64,000 nt of DNA. Source: Tetrapyrgos nigripes. Taxonomy: Eukaryota; Basidiomycota; Agaricomycetes; Agaricales; Campanellaceae. Within the stretch, counting starts at the first letter, position 1; the number at the start of each line of letters is the position of its first letter. The stretch spans positions 1 through 64,000 of the forward strand of contig JAACJM010000013.1 of NCBI GenBank assembly GCA_013368315.1. Direction: 5' to 3'. The position numbers and the translations under genes were made by a program. The notes beneath the pieces are model-generated. The model was given only the letters and a program-made list of their open reading frames with translations. It had not been told where the DNA came from and ran no database searches. Positions 10,139-20,742 of the stretch are shown here, in pieces.

Positions 10139-11927
10139 ATGAAAGGCTTGACGCCTTCTTTCCTTCTTTCGACTTCCGTTCTCTTTTCCGTCGCCAACGC
10201 GGTGACGCTGGATCTTGTTGGTAAACGAAAACAAGGCTCAAGTCTTTTTTTCCCGAGGAGATTGAAGAGAGATGCTGCTGGCGTATTTGGAAATGGTAGT
10301 GTCGCGCTGCACAATCTCGGAGACACGACTTATCGGGTAAGAAAGACTCCTGTCTTTTCAATACACGTCTGTTCATAGAAGAAAACAGAGTAATGTTACA
10401 TTGGGAGGAAAAGATTTCGAGGTCATTATTGATACAGGAAGGTGAGTTATTGTGGTTTCTCAGCGCTGTGGCATAGCTCATATTCCTCACGTAGCCTCGA
10501 TCTTTGGGTGCACGGAGACGTACCGGGGACTAAGGATCTTGGAATCCCTATGAACATCACTTATGCTGATGGGACTGTCCAAGGCAACATCAGTACCGCT
10601 CAATTGCAGTTTGACGGTTTCACGATTGAAAATCAGGCGTATAGTCAGTAAAATTTTTTTTTTTCCAGCATTTGACTGATTCATGCTTCCCCCCACTCGT
10701 AGTCAGAGCTGAATTCACCCAAGACCTCGAGGACGTAAATGGTATCATTGGCCTCGGTCCAAGCGGTGGCTCTGAGGTCGTTCGTCTCCTCCAATCCAGC
10801 GCTGGAGACCCTCCTCTCGACCGGATTTTCCAATCAAATCCATCCACTCCCAACATCCTCACCTTCCTCCTTTCCCGGAACGCTACTGCCGAGACGTCTG
10901 ACACAGCTCCCCTCTCTGAACAATATCCCGCTCAACTAACCATCGGTACGACCATCCCAGGCCTAGAAACTATCACCAACGCCCCCAAGCTCCCTGTACT
11001 CATAAACCAGTCCGGTGAAGACCAACATTGGATGACCCTCCTCGACGTAGATGGTATCGTCGCCAATGGGAAAAAGATCTCAACGAGCACGGCTATACGA
11101 AATCCAACCAATGGAACTACAGATCAACTACACGTTTTATTCGACTCTGGGTTTACTTTTCCTCAGCTACCTAAAACTGCCGTGGATGCAATTTATGGAG
11201 ACATTCCTGGGGCAGAGTTTATTAAAGATGGGGCAGCTGCCAGTCCTGATTTAGCTGGCTTGGAGAATTTCTACAAGATTCCTTGCGACTATGAAGTAAA
11301 CGTTTCGTTTTTCTTTGCCGGGCAGGAGTTTCCTGTCTCGCCATTGGATTTGAGTTTCGGAGGGCCGACAAGCACTGGAGAAGATGTCTGTATTTCGCTT
11401 GTGAGTCGACTTTTCAAGCGCTCTTTCGAATACCCTTCTCTGACGATGCCTAATGCCAGTACCAACCAATTGATGATGATATCGCTGGGAACCCAGACTT
11501 TGGAGCCTTTGATGTGATTCTTGGGATGGGATTCTGTACGTTTTATTCACGTTTGTCATATTCAGAACAAGGCTAACCAGACCTTATGACACCCACAGTG
11601 CGCAACACCTACATCCTCATTAACTTTGGCGATTTTGTAGACGGATCGACATCCAACGTCGCAGATCCCTACATCCAACTGTTGTCCATCTCTGACAAGG
11701 CGAAGATTCATCAGGATTTCGTCAACGCGAGACTTGGTGCGAATGGGAATGAGACTGAGACTGAGAATGGGAATGGGAATGCCTTGGGGAATGGGAATGA
11801 GACTGGGAATAATGAGGATTCGAAGGGAAATGGGGCTCTCTCGTTTTGGGATAGCACGGTCAGCAGCGTTAGCCTTACGGTAGGGGTAACCTTGTTCTCT
11901 GCGTTGATGGTATTCTTTTCTTGGTAA
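10139..11927 (+). CDS. GPI-type secreted aspartic protease (pepsin family A1)
   Basis: Six exons (10139-10336, 10389-10441, 10495-10643, 10703-11400, 11460-11535, 11599-11927) sum to 500 codons plus stop. An N-terminal signal peptide (MKGLTPSFLLSTSVLFSVAN) is followed by a dibasic-rich propeptide (LKRD). The first catalytic motif IIDTGS...DLWV spans the exon 2/3 junction; the second is LFDSGF (about 11140). FDVILGMGFLRNTY is the usual family C-terminal block. After the peptidase domain comes an Asn/Gly/Glu-rich linker and a terminal hydrophobic run (SLTVGVTLFSALMVFFSW), which fits a GPI-anchor signal, so the enzyme probably acts at the cell surface like yapsins. It sits between two copies of a HAD-gene promoter repeat but is not disrupted. 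Confidence 0.88.
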
Positions 11928-12127
11928 GTCACCTGGGAGCTTTGAAATCTCTGAGGGTGCCATTTCAAGTAAGGTGTATTTTATTTATGTATCGGTATCT
12001 ATGAGGTTAAACTTAAGGGAACGTACAGTACAGTTCGTGATAATAAGTATGATGTTTTACCTGCACAGACTCGGTGAGATTGTAGAAATGGAATCACGCC
12101 CACGAACCCACTGCGGTCACCATCACC

Positions 12128-12594
12128 GCCTGCAGCAGTCCTTCCACTTGGTTCCCTTCCGACTCAAGAAACATCGACGTTTACTTCTCAAAGCCAACTC
12201 TGAGCTTTGAGAAGATAGTATGAATCATGACGTGGTAGGAAGTGGTGCTGTTGTCGCAGCTGTATCGATCTCCGACGTCCGACGCTTCCTACTCAATTCC
12301 TACTTGCCTCATGCAGTCACTTGTCCTTTCAGTCCAGAGGTCTCTTTCTTCAAGACATAACATTGAAACAGGTTGTCTTGAACTTCAGAAAATCGATGTG
12401 CAACCCTCCTTTCAAACCTCGAGTCCTCCTGAACTGCCCCTGTCGTAAAATTTTTGCAAGATAAAAAGCCCGCCTATCTTCACTAAGATGATTCATAATT
12501 TGGTTTTTCACCCACCTTTTCATCTTCTCGAATTTGCACCCTATCACTTATGGCTCCATACCGTCCTCGTTATGTTTTTAACATCAGCGCCCTT
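12128..12594 (+). repeat. direct repeat copy 2: promoter and first exon of a HAD-phosphatase gene
   Basis: About 467 bp, matching 9223-9696 with scattered substitutions and small indels. It shares the TTTGAGAAGATAGTATGAAT block, the TATA-like AGATAAAAAGCCC and the ATG-containing first exon (ATG at 12550). Unlike copy 1, further HAD coding sequence follows. Confidence 0.85.
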
Positions 12595-12890
12595 ATATTT
12601 GATTCGGTTTGTTTTATTTCCTTCTTCCTTTACTCCCCCTCTAACGTTCTATCTGGACGTCCTTTTTGATGACACTAAAGCCGTCGACGCTGCCTGGACC
12701 AAGCTCGCACACAATCTCGGCAAGGATCCCGCCAAAGTCACCTCCGCCAGCCATGGCAAATCTGTCACTGACGCTATGACTCAACTCAGACCTTTCATCA
12801 CCCGTCGTAGATTAGAGTTCGAGGTCGCCAAGTTTGAAGAGTCTATCCTTGATTTCGCTGACACACCTTCACACCTCAAGTCCATGAACT
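12550..12890 (+). pseudogene. HAD-superfamily phosphatase (glycerol-3-phosphatase-like), truncated
   Basis: Exon 1 reads MAPYRPRYVFNISALIFD, the start of a HAD domain. After an intron-like stretch (about 12606-12656) the frame continues LFDDTKAVDAAWTKLAHNLG, then a THGK-type block (SASHGKSVTDAM) and FEESILDFAD, matching the cap region of fungal DL-glycerol-3-phosphatases. The catalytic DxDG motif is damaged: the acceptor AG is missing and the Gly codon is lost at about 12655-12662. Homology ends near 12890, about one third of the way through the domain. Loss of function is inferred from these lesions. Confidence 0.75.
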
Positions 12891-13897
12891 CGACGCCGAT
12901 TATCATTCTTCCTGGAGACCATCCACTCCTCTTAGCTCAGATGATACTGCCACACCCTCATCAACACCGGATAATTCGTCACCCAATTCCCGCCGGTCCT
13001 CGATATCATCGGTTTCCTCGTCATCTTTACGTCATGGTTCATTTGCCTCCACTCTTGCTCCTCGGTGCCCTAGTCACCATGGTTGACTTCCGCCAATACG
13101 CTCGGCATGTCGGTATCCTGACCGACACTAAATTACACCCGTATTCAAACTGGCCGTACCCTGCCAGTGCGCGACTTGCTGAGAGATATCGCTGGGCTAA
13201 ATAGCATGGCAAGGGTCTCGACCACACAGTGCTCATGCGTCAGATTTGGGCCAGGAGAAAGCATAGAAACACACTGTTTGTTCATACTACTCTTTCAAGT
13301 CGCACTTTTCTCTTGAGCGGTGCGAACCACTGTTGGGTGAACTAGAAGCTGCCGGACTTTACCCAACGGTCAGATGGTGTCTTGCGAGTGGATGGTGCAC
13401 TCCCCGGTATGGCGACGAAAGCGACGAGTCTGATCATTGCTGGGTCTCTTATTGAGCTTTTTTTGCCAGGCCACTGGCTGATGAGTATTAACATTCATTT
13501 TCTGGGATTTTTTACTATTACACTTTGTATCATAGCTTTTAATATTCTTCCCACTGTCCCCGAAGCTCTACAACCCTTTTTACCTCTGACATGCTCGGCG
13601 CGGTTCTGGCAAAACCAACCCTTATGTCCGGCAGGGTCGCCCCTAGCCTTGTGTACCAATCCATAATTCGCCTAACGTGTTTTCCTACATTTGGTTGACG
13701 GGACTTTTACATATGCCATGGCTCATAGCGCCTTGCACATTTTGTACAGTCATTCATCAGTTGTATTCGCTACATTTGGGTCTGGTAAAAAATAGAATCC
13801 CTGTGTATGATACTGTCAGAGTCTCTAATGCTAGTGACGGGTCAGGAAAGCAACTACACAAAACGAAAGCGAGAGGTTAGAGTGTACATCCAATAAA
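12891..13897. other. gene-free stretch
   Basis: No gene recognised. Around 12905-13080 one frame is Ser/Pro/Thr-rich and another frame stays open to 13204, but neither shows a domain or a convincing start. Confidence 0.5.
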
Positions 13898-15095
13898 TCA
13901 CATCGGGACCATATCCCTTCTCAGACCCCAACTCGCGAGTTCACCACTCTCCACTTTGGTCAAAAAGTCGCCAAATATCTCTTCATATAGTGAAAACTGC
14001 TCATGGAATTCCTGAGCTGTGCCAGGAAGTTTATCCATCGGTTTGTCGTTCATCCCAAACGCGGAATGAATTGCGAAAAGCAGTTCTTCTCGGCGTGTAA
14101 CCGCGACTTCGGGAGGCTAAGAACGAAAAAGATGAGCTTAAGGGCGTACTAATGTGATACAATGAACCCACTGGTGTACACATTCTGGGTGTAGCAGTTT
14201 CGCTACTCCGTAACGGAGGGTACACCCTTCCAGAAGGCATCGCAGGACCATTTTCAGCGAAGTGGCCATAATTATGGGGAAACGACGCTGGGCGAAGATT
14301 AGGCGACATGGACGTTGTAGAATCGCATGGCGAAGGGTAATAGTCCGAAGGTGACATCGCAGGTCGACCTGCAGATGGGTGGAAAGAATGACTGGGAACA
14401 GAAGCTGAAGCTGAATGAATAACCGGAGACGACACCTCGGATTTTAGAGAACTTTGGATTGCTGGTGAAGGAGCATTTGACGACGCATGTGTAGCTACAT
14501 TTTTCTGGATCATGGGAGGAGGACGTGGCACTGGTTGGTGTACCGCATCATGGGGTCGAGACAGAGCAGCTTGCTTATCTTTCACCCATTTTTCAATATC
14601 TTCGAGTGGAGCCTCCGTCAAAGTTGCCCAAGCAAAGATCATTTCTTGAGAGGGATATGGGTGCGTTTGGTACATTGTCTCGAGGGCCTGCATCTTTTTG
14701 GGAGGAATTGAGGGATACGGTGGCGAAATGGCTTGGCCCTCCAAATCGTTCGCCTGATCCGTCTTTTCATGTTTTTCCCTACGTATCCGAAACCACTGTT
14801 CAAGATTGGCCATTTTGTATTCCTCGCATCCTGGAAGAACCTGTTGACGAGTATGTGAGTTCTGGAAGAAATCAGTTTGATAACCACCAAAGAACGCACT
14901 TGGATTCTGGCTAGTATCTGTCTTTTCTGCTGGAACGTTGGCTTGAAGTTGCCTTGATCAACGGCATCTGGAAGCTCATTAGAGCGCAACTGTTTCTCAG
15001 TGAACAGTGCAATAGTAAACACCTTGCATAACTCGCTTGCCCGCATTTGTGATGAGCTTGTTATTTTTTCGTGGAGCCGATGTCTGACCTGTCAT
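13898..15095 (-). CDS. protein with two homeodomain-like modules (copy A)
   Basis: Three exons, 15095-15023, 14941-14172 and 14116-13898, give 353 residues with matching phases. Module 1 (about residues 40-90) ends in a homeodomain-like recognition helix, LEQWFRIRREKHEK. Module 2 (about 100-155) reads like a whole homeodomain: KKMQALETMYQTHPYPS for helix 1, then LEDIEKWVKDKQAALS for helix 3, keeping Trp48 but with Asp in place of the Asn51 normally needed for DNA contact. The middle is Ser/Pro-rich and the last exon is helical and acidic. A second copy lies at 16880-18806. Transcription-factor function is inferred; the acceptor of intron 1 (TTCAAG, 14942) was chosen because it alone keeps the frame open. 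Confidence 0.7.
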
Positions 15096-15180
15096 AGATG
15101 CGATATGTAGAGAGTGGAAAAGAGGTGATTGTTTGAGGCAAAGTGGAAACGCAAGGAAGACGCGTGGACGCGACTCGCGA

Positions 15181-15190
15181 TATATATAGA
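15181..15190 (-). promoter_or_regulatory. TATA box, probably of the homeodomain-like gene A
   Basis: TCTATATATA on the minus strand lies about 90 bp before the start codon at 15095. The sequence is nearly symmetrical, so it could also serve the plus-strand ORF starting near 15277. Confidence 0.5.
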
Positions 15191-15276
15191 CCAGGGCGTT
15201 TTTGGGTGCAATTTCGGCTTTTTCAGGCAACAAATACTCGTTCAAAATATTCGTGATTTACTCTTTCCCAGAAAGT

Positions 15277-16005
15277 ATGGAAAGACCCGATCTTTAGCGA
15301 CTTCTTCGCGCTTGCCTTCTCCGAACAAGAACTGGCGGTATTATTCTCTCGACGTCGGCATCGATGGGCTCTCGTTGGCCGACCATGGTTTGACTTCCGA
15401 AGGTACGCAGATTGTCCTATTCCTCAGTGCCGTTCCCCTCATCCTCCCACTTCTCCAACAGACCAATGCTCCCTGGAGGCCTCTCGAGTCCCTCCCATAT
15501 TGATGGTCCCAGCTATGAGAGCTTCTTCGGAAGCGGGCTCAACCTTCAGACCGAATACAACGCGTTTTTTGCCTTTGCGACACGTCCCCAAATATCATTA
15601 TCTGGATTATCGTGTCCAGCCCCCTTGGAACCCCAAAATAATTCTTTCTATGCTCCATCCTACAGAGCAAATGCACCACCTCGTTCCCTTTCTGCTCTGC
15701 TGAGTTCTCCACACTCGCCGATACCCCCGCCACTTTCGCCAATGCGAACAGATCAGATCACCGTAGTCCTTCCCATTCTCCTCCAGCTTATCTCATGGGC
15801 TCTCGTCCTCCCTCCAGCATTCCTAGAACACCTCTTCGACCACCTTCACTCCAACCGACAGACTCTCCTTCCTTTTTTCTCATTCGTCCCCAAATCACTG
15901 CTATGTGCCGACCTCCTTCCAATAGTTTCAAAGGTGCGAGGTAAAGATTTGAAGGGAAAGGTAAAGATGTACAGGTGCAAGGTAGAGATGTCACGGCACA
16001 TGTAG
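15277..16005 (+). pseudogene. Ser/Pro-rich ORF of unknown family, frameshifted
   Basis: A frame from about 15285 reads IFSDFFALAFSEQELAVLFS, then RRRHRWALVGRPWFDF, and ends at a well-formed intron (15403-15461, 59 bp). The next exon is Ser/Pro/Asn-rich (LPGGLSSPSHIDGPSYESFF). The only nearby ATG (15277) is in another frame, so one base seems lost just after the start. Near 15750 the Ser/Pro-rich character moves to another frame, again suggesting an indel. No family recognised. Confidence 0.4.
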
Positions 16006-16182
16006 AAGATCAATGCCAAGATATTTTTGTCCGGCCAGGCCCTTCATCTATATCCCATAAAAGCCTGACAGTCCACGCATGGCCGGTCAACAGCTTCTCT
16101 CCTTTCTACAATGTACGTCGTGATGCCTTATCCTCACATTCTTGTCTGACCCTTGTCTTTGTAGTCTCGATTACTCTGTCTC

Positions 16183-16407
16183 ATGCGTCTCTTGAATACC
16201 AAAACACTCAAACTCAAGGAGTTTTACGCCGATATCCCGCAGTATGCGATTCTCTCTCATACCTGGGAGAAGGAGGAGGTCATTTTCCAGGACATCCAGA
16301 ATCTCCGAACTGCAAAACTTAAAGCTGGTTACGACAAAGTTTGGAGTGCATGTGCGCGAGCCAGGAATTACGGACACAGCAACAGCGACGCGTACCTCTT
16401 GTCCTGA
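16183..16407 (+). pseudogene. HET-domain protein, N-terminal fragment
   Basis: MRLLNTKTLKLKEFYADIPQ, then YAILSHTWEKEEVIFQDI and AGYDKVWSACARAR, is the standard N-terminus of fungal HET (heterokaryon incompatibility) proteins. The expected next block (WIDTCCIDK-type) is absent: after 16365 the sequence turns into an unrelated stretch and stops at 16405-16407. The copy is therefore truncated after about 60 residues. Confidence 0.85.
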
Positions 16408-16879
16408 ACATACGTGCAAGACATCCTATCCGTCCTAATGATGGTGTATTTGTCAAGCCTCAAGGGTGTGGTTATGGACTAAATGATTGAACTGAGTAGC
16501 CAGCAGGACCTGGAGAACGTGAGGTGTAGTGAGGAGGACATCGTCGTTGGACGTGGCAGCGGCAAGACGGGTGCAGACGCCTTCTTCGAGTTCGTGGGCC
16601 ATGATTGAGACAAAGTAACGCGTAGGAATCGCTCAAAGTCACGAGTGCGCACACCCTCATCGTCTATATGATGTCTACTGTTGAATGTGCTCCCCATCCC
16701 CACTGAGTCTCCAGTAGAATGACTTTGCTATGTAGAACTATAATGCACACTAGACTTGATATACTTGCTATATTATATACATTGGTAGGCCCACTGCACA
16801 CACCTAACGGACCAGCAGCTTCAGCTTCACCCTCATTCTCACCATCCGACGCATTCTGCAGGCAGATCCACCTCTCGCT
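16408..16879. other. stretch without a recognised gene
   Basis: On the minus strand a short open frame reads MAHELEEGVCTRLAAATSND (about 16602 down to 16470). It looks protein-like but is preceded by a stop and lacks a recognisable family; it may be debris. Confidence 0.3.
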
Positions 16880-18806
16880 TCAAAGTTCAAACTGCCTAAT
16901 CTCCTCATCAAACACATCTTCAGGAACTTCGCCATGACGGAAATTCTCGAGCTCTGCGGCGCCGGCATTAGTTCTGCAACGAAGTATCAGTTGATCATTT
17001 ATGCCAACATTAGCAGCAAGTTACAGCGCATTGTCTGTCAACACCTCGAGTATCTTCCCCAAGATATTTTGGTGACTGGATTTCTCCCGGAAGGTAATGA
17101 GGCTCTGAACATGACCTTCATAGACCATTCGGTAGCTGTCCGCTGTGAACTCTCTCTTGAGCAACTTGCCAAGGATCCACTCATCAATGGCGCACTCGAC
17201 CTAGAGCACAAGTCATATTCTCATACAGCAGAAAACAGTGAAGACCTGGACTTACCGCTGTCAAGACTAGAGCCAGTCCATGCAATGGGAAAGGATTGTA
17301 CTCGGTATAACGGACTCCTTCGTCGGTGATGTTTTTGAACCACACCATATTGACGATCTTTAAAATTATCCGGTGTTGGTACAAACCCTTCCGTTCCTCG
17401 GGGCGCTGAAATAAATGGGATGTAACTATGACAAGTTATCAGGTAACAAGTAACCACATACACGATAAGTGAAAGCCAGCGAGCTTTTGAGCTGATAGGC
17501 AAGGTCCCGGTTTTCCTTGATGATCGAATCCTTACGACTGGTCTCAAAACCGTAGGCGATATCGACCAGAGTCTTGGCGGCAGTTTTAGTCTCACCGCGG
17601 AGATGAGTATCTTGAGCCATAATCTATGTATGTTATTCCATGTAAATACAAGTAGCATTCCAAAAAAAATCAGGTCACTCACAAGCTTGATCATGCTATC
17701 GTCAGCCTCAATATCTGTATCGTATTCCTGGCATGCTTGCTCCCAAACCATCCTGGCCCATTTCGAACGAAGGAGACTATTGGGGAAGGCATCTTCGCTA
17801 GTAACCTTGATGCGATAGAGCTCAATGGCTTTAGCAATCAGCATTTTCTCCTTGGACTCATAGCTGCTGCCCTTGGGATGCTGACGGGCGCCATTTGCTT
17901 TCATGGCCTCGCGAGAAGATAATGGTTGAGCTGAGCATACAGAGATGGAAATGAGCAGGAAAATATGCTGTTGTATAGAATAGACTTACGGTGAACCTCA
18001 TCATCTGTGAACTCAGTGTCAGCCTCATCTTCTCCAGAATGGTTGGCTTCTGAAGGTGACATCGCAGATAGGTGGAAAGAATGATTGGGAGCAGAAGCAG
18101 GAGCTGAATGAATAACCGGAGACACCACTTGGGATTTTAGAAAACTTTGGATTGCTGGTGAAGGAGCGTTTGACTCCGACGCATACGTAGCTACATTTTT
18201 CTGGATCATATTTATGGGAGGACGTGGACTGGCTGGTGTACCGCATCCTGGGGTTGTTGAGGTTGTTGAGACAGAGCAGCTTGCCTGTCTTTCACCCATT
18301 TCTCAATATCTTCGAGTCGAGCTCCCGTCAAAGTTGCCCAAGCAAAGATCATTTCTCGAGAGGGAGATGGATGCGTTTGGTACAATGTCTCGAGGGCCCG
18401 GTGCATGTTTTTGGGAGCAGTTGAGGGATACGGCGGCAAATTGGCTTGGCCCTCCAAATCGTTCGCCTGATTCGCCTTTTCATGATTTGCTCTACGTACC
18501 CGAAACCACTGTTCAAGATTGGCTATTTTGTATTTCTCGCATCCCGGAAGAGCCTGTTGACGAGTATGTAAGTCCTGAAAGAAATCAGTTTGATAGCCAC
18601 CAAAGAGCGCACTCGGATTCCGGTTAGCATCTCTCTTTTCTGCTGGATTGTTGGGTTGAAGTTGCCTTGATCAATGGCATCTGGAAGCTCATTAGAGTGC
18701 AACTGTTTCTCAGTGAGCAGTGATAGTACACACCTTGCATAACTCGCTTGCCCGCATTTGTGATGAGCTTGTTATTTTTTCGTGAAGCCGATGTCTGACC
18801 TGTCAT
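16880..18806 (-). CDS. homeodomain-like module plus DUF6532 domain (copy B), frameshifted
   Basis: Exon 1 (18806-18734) and the following region are a close copy of gene A, including LEQWFRVRRANHEK and LEDIEKWVKDRQAALS. One base is missing near 18229 relative to copy A, which shifts the frame before the Ser/Pro linker. The linker ends in an acidic segment (SGEDEADTEFTDDEVH) and splices into a DUF6532 domain: KEKMLIAKAIELYRIKVTSE, W.QACQEYDTDIEADDSMIK, HLRGETKTAAKTLVDIAYGF, VNMVWFKNITDEG and LALVLTAVECAIDEW. The last exon ends DEEIRQFEL at 16880. DUF6532 is a function-unknown domain expanded in mushrooms. The DUF6532 half looks intact; the N-terminal half may be dead, or a separate DUF6532 gene may start inside. 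Confidence 0.65.
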
Positions 18807-19156
18807 AGATGCGAGTGGAAAAGAGGTGACAATGGTGATTGTCTGAGACGGAGTGGCGTGTGTGACGCCACTCCCTGCTTAGAGCTGCTGCGATTGGTCG
18901 CCTTACTATTTCAATAGTTTGGTCTACGGACAGATGTTCTATACATCATACCCTAGGAGGCCCTCTAAGCCCTTCTTTGAGTTTCGTCTAGAAGCGTTGA
19001 AAAATGCCAGAAGGATATACGAAGCAGTTCGTAACGAGTAGGTAATCCTTGGCAGCGGACTGAGCGCCAATAAGTGAAGGATATGATGGTCATGGCCGAC
19101 ACTTGGAGCAAAGGCATAGAGTACAGAAAGACGCTTTACACGACCAGAGGACTTAA
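18807..19156. other. short intergenic region
   Basis: Upstream of copy B and downstream of the decarboxylase gene. Nothing recognised. Confidence 0.5.
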
Positions 19157-20029
19157 CTACCTCTTGTGCAACCCAAACTTGTCCACAACAATCTGGACAA
19201 TATCTCTCCACTCTGTCATTGCACCCAGACCTGTAAACGAAATCCGCAATTTAGGGCTGCAGTACTACCTACCGTTGCACGATAATAACAAATGACGCAC
19301 CAACATCTCCACAAGCCAAAGTCTTTCCAATAGGTCCTACAATCTCATAGTGTATGATATCCCGGATAATACGAATGTGCTCCACGGTAAGAGGATGCTC
19401 GTACATGAGCGTGTTCATGGCTGGAAAAACATACGTTGGTGTAGATGGAGATAGAGCTCGGAGGAGGGAAGTCTTGAAGAGAAAGAAAAGACGTCAGTGA
19501 ATGCTTTCTCTGAAAGGCGGTCGAGAAGAAGAGAACTGACAGCTAGGTTATCGCATATCCCATGTGCAATCTTGGACAATGTGTTGGCAGAGCAAGGAGC
19601 TATAAGCACGATATCTGCCCATCGCCGTAATTCGATGTGAAGGATGGGATCACCGAGTTTGTAGTCGTCCTGAGAGCAGGATATACCTCCCGGTTAAGAA
19701 AAGCAGGTTACGAGACAAAAGACAAGCTTAGGACACACCGACCACTCATCCTTGTCTACCCACACCCTGACATCCAATTTCTTCACGTCGTCGACGTCGA
19801 AGAAAGTAAGCGATGCTTGAGTCGATACCACTTGTACTTTGACCTTGTCGTACTATACTGACGCGATGGTTATCGATCCTGCTCAAAGTGAACGGTCCCA
19901 ACTGACTTGTAGGAGTTCTTGGACAATGAGAGGAGCTTTGACAGAGGCTACACTTCCTGTAGCAATCAGCACGACATGAGTGAAGCCTTCTGTTCGTTCT
20001 TCTTGTGCGATAAATGAGTGACCAGCCAT
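19157..20029 (-). CDS. phosphopantothenoylcysteine decarboxylase (coenzyme A synthesis)
   Basis: Five exons (20029-19907, 19852-19739, 19669-19541, 19472-19301, 19230-19157) give 203 residues. It is an HFCD flavoprotein: HVVLIATGSVA (FMN-binding start), HIELRRWADIVLIAPCSANT with the catalytic His, FPAMNTLMYEHP with the PAMN Asn, and TLACGDVGLGAMTEW with the clamp Cys. It converts 4'-phosphopantothenoylcysteine to 4'-phosphopantetheine. All three key residues are in one chain. In budding yeast they are split between Hal3/Vhs3 and Cab3; here a single protein should be able to form an active homotrimer. It lacks the long acidic tail of yeast Hal3, so a phosphatase-inhibitor role is less likely. 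Confidence 0.95.
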
Positions 20030-20742
20030 GGCGGTTCAGAGTCAGCCCGAAAAGGGTTCACTGAAACTCTCAATGAAATTGAAACCTTATAAAAAATTAT
20101 ACATGAAATCTCATTCTACGTCGCCACGACGAGTAAATTCCAGAAACAGTAGATGCGAATGTAAAACTGTGTATGAAAAGGGGATCAAAGGGCTGTATGT
20201 ATATACGGGGTATGCAACTTTCTTGACTACCACAGTCAAGGCGGTCAATTAGATGTAGAGAAGGAGGAGTTGGGTGGAAAGCGGAAGCAAGCACGGGCTG
20301 GGGTAGGGGATGAGGTATGTGAGTGGGCAGCGGGCATAAGGGAGACAGTAAGGGAGAAAAGGAGATGGAGGAAAACGAGAGTAGGTAGAATCCAGGACCA
20401 GGTATCCAGGACAACGGACAAAGCGAAGCGTGAAAGGATGTCTCGAGGAAGGAGGCTAGCGCAAACGGAAACGTGAAAGCGAAGCGAAGCAGAGCAGGAT
20501 ACGTCTTGCTATGGAGCAGAAAACGTAACCCGATGAGAAAGCGCTGGTATTAAGATACACATGTGACGAAGAAGGAACACATAAGTGAAACCGAGGCATA
20601 AAGGGACAGGTGGATAGTATGTTTAGGGAAGAGAACTGATAAGGACGAACGAATGACAGCCAGCTGCCAGCCGACTAGCCATACGTATAAAGGCCACATC
20701 AGACCAAGTCCAGGCTCTATCTTCAATTTCTAAAAACGGTGT
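20030..20742. other. intergenic, promoter side of the decarboxylase gene
   Basis: About 700 bp with purine-rich blocks (20260-20500) and no recognised gene. Confidence 0.5.

Noticed and set aside
9223..12594. The two ~470-bp direct repeats as LTRs of a retroelement
   Set aside because: They contain a promoter and first coding exon of a cellular gene, lack TG...CA ends and enclose a cellular protease with introns rather than gag-pol.
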